NCBI GenBank assembly: GCA_024707255.1
Contig: JANQAC010000002.1
Location: 986,001-1,050,000, forward strand
Length of the DNA: 64,000 nt
Reading direction: 5' to 3'
Source: Asticcacaulis sp.
Lineage (GTDB): Bacteria; Pseudomonadota; Alphaproteobacteria; Caulobacterales; Caulobacteraceae
In this document: positions 62,873 through 64,000 of the stretch, in pieces
Layout of the letters: every line of letters starts with the position of its first letter
Numbering within the stretch: position 1 is the first letter of the stretch
Made by a program: the position numbers and the translations under genes
The notes under the pieces: model-generated
The model's database searches: none
What the model saw: the letters and a program-made list of their open reading frames with translations, nothing else
What the model was told of the DNA's origin: nothing

Positions 62873-64000
62873 AACAACACATGCGGATTCATGATCCGCT
62901 TCGGATCAAGCGCCAGACGCAGGGCCTGCATGGCCGAGATTGCCACCGGATCCTTGTAGAGCAGGGCTTCTTCGGTTTTCATGCGGCCGAGGCCATGCTC
63001 GGCCGAGATCGAGCCTTCATATTCATTGACCAGATCATGGACGACCTTGGCGCCGGCGTCGCGCATGGCATTGAATTCGCCAGCGTCCATGCCTTCCGGC
63101 ACAATGACGTTAAAGTGGACATTGCCATCGCCGACATGGCCAAAGGCCACAAGACGCGCGCCCGGCAGGAAGGCTTCGATGGCCTTGGCGCCTTCTTCCA
63201 TATATTCCGCCATCCGTGACAGGGGCACCGAAATATCATGCTTCCAGGCGGCGCCCTCGGCCTTTTCGGCGGCGGAATGGTCTTCACGCAGGCGCCAGAA
63301 CTCGGCGGCCTGGGTTTCGTTCTGGGCGATGACAGCGTCGAGCACCAGTTCTTCTTCGAAGGCGGCCTCCAGCAGGCGCTCCATGGATGAGGCAGCGCCT
63401 TCCGGATCGCCGGACGCGACCTCGATCAGTGCGTACCAGGGATATTCGGCACCCAGCGGCTCGCGCGTATCCGGGATATGCTTCAGCACCAGCGAGAGAC
63501 CATAACGGCCCATAAGCTCGAAGGCTTCGACCTGACCGCCGGTTTCCTGCTTGGCGCGGACCAGCAGATCGATTGCCTTTTGCGCGCTGTCAAACGCCAC
63601 GATGGCGGTCGAACGCGAATTCATGATCGGGAAGAGTTTCAGCGAAGCGGCGGTGATGATGCCGAGCGTGCCTTCGGCGCCAATGAACATGTGCTTGATG
63701 TCATAGCCCGTATTGTCCTTGCGCAGACGTTTAAGGCCATGGAAAATATCGCCATTGGGCAGGACAACTTCGAGACCGGAAACCAGGTCACGCGTTACGC
63801 CATAGCGCAGCACGGCCGTACCGCCGGCATTGGTCGAAATCACGCCGCCGACCGTGGCGGTGCCTTCCGCGGCCAGCGACAGGGGGAAGTAGCGACCAGC
63901 CTTTTCGGCGATCTGCTGGGCGTCGAGCAGGGTCAGGCCGGACTCCAGCACCATTGTGTCGTCGGTCGGCGCCACATCGCGGATCGCTTTCATGCGCTCC
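62869..64000 (-). CDS. FAD-linked oxidase (GlcD/D-lactate dehydrogenase-like), 5' end beyond window
   Basis: The FAD-binding PCMH part has SLAAEGTATVGGVISTNAGG, LRYGVTRDLVSGLEVVLPNG and FIGAEGTLGIITAASL. The C-terminal cap has HVGDGNVHFNVIVPEG and AEHGLGRMKTEEALLYKDP, typical of VAO/GlcD-type oxidases of 2-hydroxy acids. At least 374 residues are seen. The frame is open to the window edge, so the first ~100 residues are missing. The substrate (D-lactate, glycolate, 2-hydroxyglutarate) cannot be told. It overlaps the double-receiver gene stop by 4 bases. Confidence 0.9.
   Translation of the reverse strand, partial: ERMKAIRDVAPTDDTMVLESGLTLLDAQQIAEKAGRYFPLSLAAEGTATVGGVISTNAGGTAVLRYGVTRDLVSGLEVVLPNGDIFHGLKRLRKDNTGYDIKHMFIGAEGTLGIITAASLKLFPIMNSRSTAIVAFDSAQKAIDLLVRAKQETGGQVEAFELMGRYGLSLVLKHIPDTREPLGAEYPWYALIEVASGDPEGAASSMERLLEAAFEEELVLDAVIAQNETQAAEFWRLREDHSAAEKAEGAAWKHDISVPLSRMAEYMEEGAKAIEAFLPGARLVAFGHVGDGNVHFNVIVPEGMDAGEFNAMRDAGAKVVHDLVNEYEGSISAEHGLGRMKTEEALLYKDPVAISAMQALRLALDPKRIMNPHVLF

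Noticed and set aside
1..64000. CRISPR array, toxin-antitoxin pair, phage defence island or secondary metabolite cluster
   Set aside because: No regularly spaced repeats, cas genes, recognisable toxin-antitoxin pairs, restriction genes or NRPS/PKS motifs were seen.

Overview
The window is GC-rich (about 60% by eye) alphaproteobacterial chromosome. A Caulobacterales origin, Asticcacaulis/Caulobacter-like, fits best. The evidence is adjacent flbT and flaF next to TPR-glycosyltransferases of the FlmG/FlbA type, separate glyQ and glyS, an AcrAB-NodT type efflux operon with a divergent TetR gene, TonB receptors with amidohydrolases, and alphaproteobacterial intergenic palindromes. It looks like ordinary chromosome. 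Accessory DNA is limited to one IS5-family element near 55 kb, an AT-rich broken gene around it, and a partial tRNA-Thr duplication near 52 kb.

Layout. 0-8.6 kb: a GT2-GtrA protein, three secreted glycine-zipper or Tyr-rich envelope proteins, a TrmA/RumA-type RNA methyltransferase coupled to a second GT2, a lytic transglycosylase and a degenerate uracil-DNA glycosylase. 8.7-21 kb: ETF-ubiquinone oxidoreductase, a TPR protein coupled to ispE, DUF6157, an AmpG-like permease, glyQ-glyS and ppdK. 21-25.5 kb: an OmpA / 36-residue membrane protein / HhH-like cassette, then an HD hydrolase with an NrtR-like Nudix regulator, and a universal stress protein. 25.5-31 kb: flagellin-related block of two FlmG-like glycosyltransferases and an FkbM methyltransferase, divergent from flbT-flaF. 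31-37.7 kb: a tripartite RND efflux operon with a divergent TetR repressor.

37.8-47.5 kb: an esterase, a small secreted protein and three overlapping amidohydrolase-family genes downstream of a TonB receptor. 47.8-52 kb: a PepSY protein, an amino-acid permease, an AraC regulator and a PaiB-like protein. 52-55.8 kb: tRNA-Thr with a duplicated 3' end, metG, DUF805 and an IS5/IS427-type element inserted in a small orphan gene. 55.8-64 kb: acyl-CoA dehydrogenase, a cytochrome b561-YceI fusion, tsaC, a 23-bp perfect palindrome, yaaA, two paralogous double-receiver proteins and a FAD-linked oxidase cut by the window end.

Eight frame breaks in otherwise intact genes (near 800, 5210, 11990, 26786, 27700, 33586, 38572 and 48173) can each be repaired by one base, mostly in short homopolymers. 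I read these as probable sequence indels and annotate the genes across them. The most interesting items are the tandem FlmG paralogs beside flbT-flaF, the IS-interrupted orphan gene, the shared 38-bp operator architecture of two envelope genes, the paired double-receiver proteins with a missing phospho-acceptor, and the amidohydrolase operon with a metal-ligand-free member.
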